Assembly (NCBI RefSeq): GCF_022605165.1
Contig: NC_063068.1
Coordinates: forward strand, 1,488,001 to 1,552,000
Reading direction: 5' to 3'
Length of the DNA stretch: 64,000 nt
DNA from: Purpureocillium takamizusanense
Taxonomy: Eukaryota > Ascomycota > Sordariomycetes > Hypocreales > Ophiocordycipitaceae
Shown: positions 61,584-64,000 of the stretch, one piece after another
How the letters are laid out: the number at the start of each line of letters is the position of its first letter
Position numbering within the stretch: the first letter of the stretch is position 1
The notes under the pieces: model-generated
The model's database searches: none
The model's input: only the letters and a program-made list of their open reading frames with translations
What the model was told of the DNA's origin: nothing
Program-made: the position numbers and the translations under genes

Positions 61584-63400
61584 TGGGTGTCGGATCTGTG
61601 GGCCGTCGAGCGGGCGACAGTGGGGCTAGGCTGAGAAGGGACGAGCGCGGCTGCCGCTTTAAGGGCTCGTTCTCAGTGGGAACTTCGGAAGGCGCTACCC
61701 GCACCACACCGCACAAGACGTCGTTGCGCAATGCACCAAGTAAGTTAATCGAGAGCACAGCATTCGTCCACCCGTTCGTTCTCTTGTTTCTCCTCCCCCA
61801 CGCTTCCTCAACTCCACCTAGCCACCGACCTAAGCCCAAGAACCATCACTTGTAGGGTAAGATACCGACGGACCGCCACCGCCTCACCAACAAACACTAC
61901 CACTTCGCCGAGGTGGGCTCGGGCGGCGGTTGAAGTAGGTAGTGGCCCGGGTGCCTGGGCCGCCGCAGCCAAGAGCGCGCTCCAGGCCAGGTTGGGGTAG
62001 GCGGCGGGTCCCTCCCAGCTGGCGCTGAAAGCTGCTGCGCAGGCCCTCATTTACTGACTGTACCACCTCACGTACTGCAGAAATCGATTTCTTGTGCAAA
62101 GCTGCAGCGTGCGCTCACTGCACCTTGAGGCTCAGCCCTCACGGTTGGGCTACCGGCGACTCCAGCACTGCCCCCACTGGCCAAGACGCGGGCTGGGCCC
62201 GCCTGGACTGGTTCCACCCTCACGAACGCGCGGGTGCAACACAGACAGCGGTCACCCATGTCATTGTTCGCCCACCACCGCGCTGCGCTCAACGCATCCC
62301 GGCGTCTCCAGCGGTTCGTGCTCGACCTGCTGAGCTACGGTGGCCGCCTCGGCAGGGCAGCATTGGCCGAGCGCCGGTGCACTCCAGCAATGGTTCTCTC
62401 TCTACCGGCGATGTAGCAATTGCGACAATGTTCCAGCGCCTGACCGATGACGTCCTGATCTCATGGGATACCATCCATATCTACGTACTGGACTGTTCAC
62501 TCATCAGAGCCGGATCCTCGTGCGGCTCGGAGATCGGCAGCCGCTGTCTCGATCCCTTCGCCGTCGATCGCTGCCTGCCCGAGACAAGGCCAAGGTTTTG
62601 TTGAACATGCGGCTATATCCATTCTCACGCATCAGCGTGTGTTGCTAGCATGCTTCCTGGAGCCAAAAGCACTATCTGGTCGCTGATCAGAGACGATGCC
62701 TCACACGGTAAAAGCAACATCTCGCAGCATGTCCCACAGCAACCCGAAAGGGGCCACGGGTTCGCTCGGTCTCGACAGCGCACGAACAGGGGTGAGCTGG
62801 TAGGCACAGCTAGTACTACTAGTACTACTAGTTGTCCCTCGGCCTGGGCCAGGGGCGTGGCCCACCCAAGAGAAAACGTGGGTGACAACCAGGAGCTCGG
62901 ATGGCGCCGCTATCACCACTCCCCTCACCGCGCTGCACCGCTTCCTGGCGCGCAGCAGCAGCAACACCACCACCCAGCTAACGGAGGACGGCCTGGTCCC
63001 TCCAGGTGGATGCCGCCGGCGGTACCGTCTGCCAGCAGACATGCTCGTTCCGCCGAGCCGGGTTGCTTGCCTGCCTGTTTCGCGATACCATGCCTGCCGA
63101 CTCGCGGAGGTATAATACTCGCATGTCGGGGCGCGAGGCCCTCCTCGTCACCTTTTCCGTTTGAAACCCCGTTTGTCCGCCCGTCTGCGAGCGCTCGAGT
63201 CCCGTCAAGTTCAGTCTTTGTCAGTGGCGCCTTGGCTTCGACCAACTCTCCAGCCCGTTCAAGTAGCTCCCAGGCCAGGCGCTACGCACTCTGAGATCCC
63301 ATACTACCTACACAGGCCGCATACCCCTGTCCGGGCCACTCAGTCCGGCGCCTCCACCACTAGAAGCATCCATCGGGGGGAAGTGCCCGCACCGACGCCT

Positions 63401-64000
63401 CCCGCCTTGTAAGTCGAGCCCGAGCGCCCACCTTGAGTCCGTTCTGCCCTGCCGCGTCTGCATGCATGGCCGGCTGAGCGACCGCTCATTCATCAGCGGC
63501 CAGCGCCCATCTGTGTTCTTCCTCATCACCTTGACCTGTCTCGCCTTTTACCTCTCTTTTGCACATCGCCTAACCTCCCACTCGTTTGGTATCCGTCTCT
63601 AATACTTGGTCCGGCAGTGGTTCAAGTCCTGAACTTGGACATAGCTTTCGTTTTAACCGCCCCTGCTTTGCCTGTCAAAACATCGCTTCGTTCTCTCGCT
63701 CGCTCTTCGCAAAAGTTTGGTCGGCCTACAGCTTGAACCGCCGGCCTGATCCTTCTCTCTGCTGTTTCCTGGGCTTTGGAAAGACTCAAGACAGCTCATT
63801 ACGTCCTCTCAAATTTCGGCTCATCAACTTAAGCCTCGAGGCGCTGGCAACGCCGCTTCGTCACCACCACAGATCTGTGATAGTGTCTCACCCGCTTACA
63901 ACGTCACCGCTCTCATCCGCACAGAAAGCCAAGAGCCCAGGAGCGCGTCTTGAAGCTCCCAGAGCTTCGGACTGGACAGTCCACGTCCTAGGGCGCAAAA
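63401..64000 (+). promoter_or_regulatory. Pyrimidine-rich sequence, likely leader of a gene beyond the right edge
   Basis: From about 63510 the plus strand becomes rich in C/T tracts (TTACCTCTCTTTTGC, TCGTTCTCTCGCTCGCTC, CCTTCTCTCTGCTGTTTCC). This resembles fungal promoter and 5' leader DNA. No start codon with a convincing coding frame follows inside the window. The assignment is inference from composition only. Confidence 0.35.

Larger units (their letters stand above)
57856..63400. other. 5.5-kb region without supported gene
   Basis: After the GH16 gene no frame gives a recognisable protein or convincing exon chain. Contains T12-type and A9-type runs (about 58681-58694, 59135-59143), a G10-12 run near 59631-59640, (AGGC)5, (CCCAG)5-6, (GGCAG)5 and a CTAGTACTACTAG repeat at about 62810-62831. 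Long minus-strand frames near 60338-61087 and 61354-61839 are Arg/Pro/Ser-rich by-products of composition. Confidence 0.5.

Overview
The window is nuclear DNA from a filamentous ascomycete, most likely a Sordariomycete and possibly Hypocreales. The coding regions are GC-rich. The genes carry short introns, mostly 47-90 nt, with GTAAGT, GTGAGT or GTACGT donors and often CTAAC-like branch points. The gene content is typical of Pezizomycotina: a Zn2Cys6 regulator, an NmrA-like protein, CRH and GH76 wall enzymes, a fused ARG5,6 and a fungal P450. No species can be named from the sequence alone. No tRNA, rRNA, transposon, CRISPR array or virus-like gene was seen.

I support 18 protein-coding genes, most as spliced models with intron phases checked by hand. 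Left part (1-21.7 kb): the 5' end of importin beta-1 (KAP95, cut by the window edge), 2-isopropylmalate synthase (LEU4), an Arg/Ser/Pro-rich charged protein, a small secreted Cys-containing protein, a CRH-type GH16 transglycosylase, 6-phosphofructokinase, and Mediator subunit 17. Middle (22-39.6 kb): a Uls1/Ris1-type SNF2-RING translocase, a membrane nucleotide pyrophosphatase/phosphodiesterase, a divergent pair of a Zn2Cys6 factor and an NmrA-like oxidoreductase, a membrane GH76 mannosidase, and the exocytic v-SNARE Snc1. Right part (41.8-57.9 kb): mitochondrial ARG5,6, a CYP52-clan-like P450, an RNPS1-like RRM/RS protein, a two-domain fasciclin protein with a GPI-type tail, and a type II membrane GH16 glucanase.

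Long stretches hold no gene I can support: about 0.5-3.1, 8.5-10.6, 11.3-14.4, 35.7-38.8, 39.6-41.9, 51.1-56.3 and 57.9-64 kb. They carry microsatellites and many short GTAC/CTAG-rich palindromes. The last 500 bases look like the pyrimidine-rich leader of a gene starting beyond the right edge.

The genes do not form one pathway. There is a loose theme of cell wall and secretion (CRH, GH76, Snc1, fasciclin, GH16) and two amino-acid genes (LEU4, ARG5,6). I did not find a clearly new multigene system. The best leads are the TF/NmrA bidirectional promoter with a 12-bp CGG-N4-CCG palindrome, the secreted Cys protein with two competing C-terminal frames, the distant 5' exon of the SNF2 gene, and the repeat tail of the phosphodiesterase.
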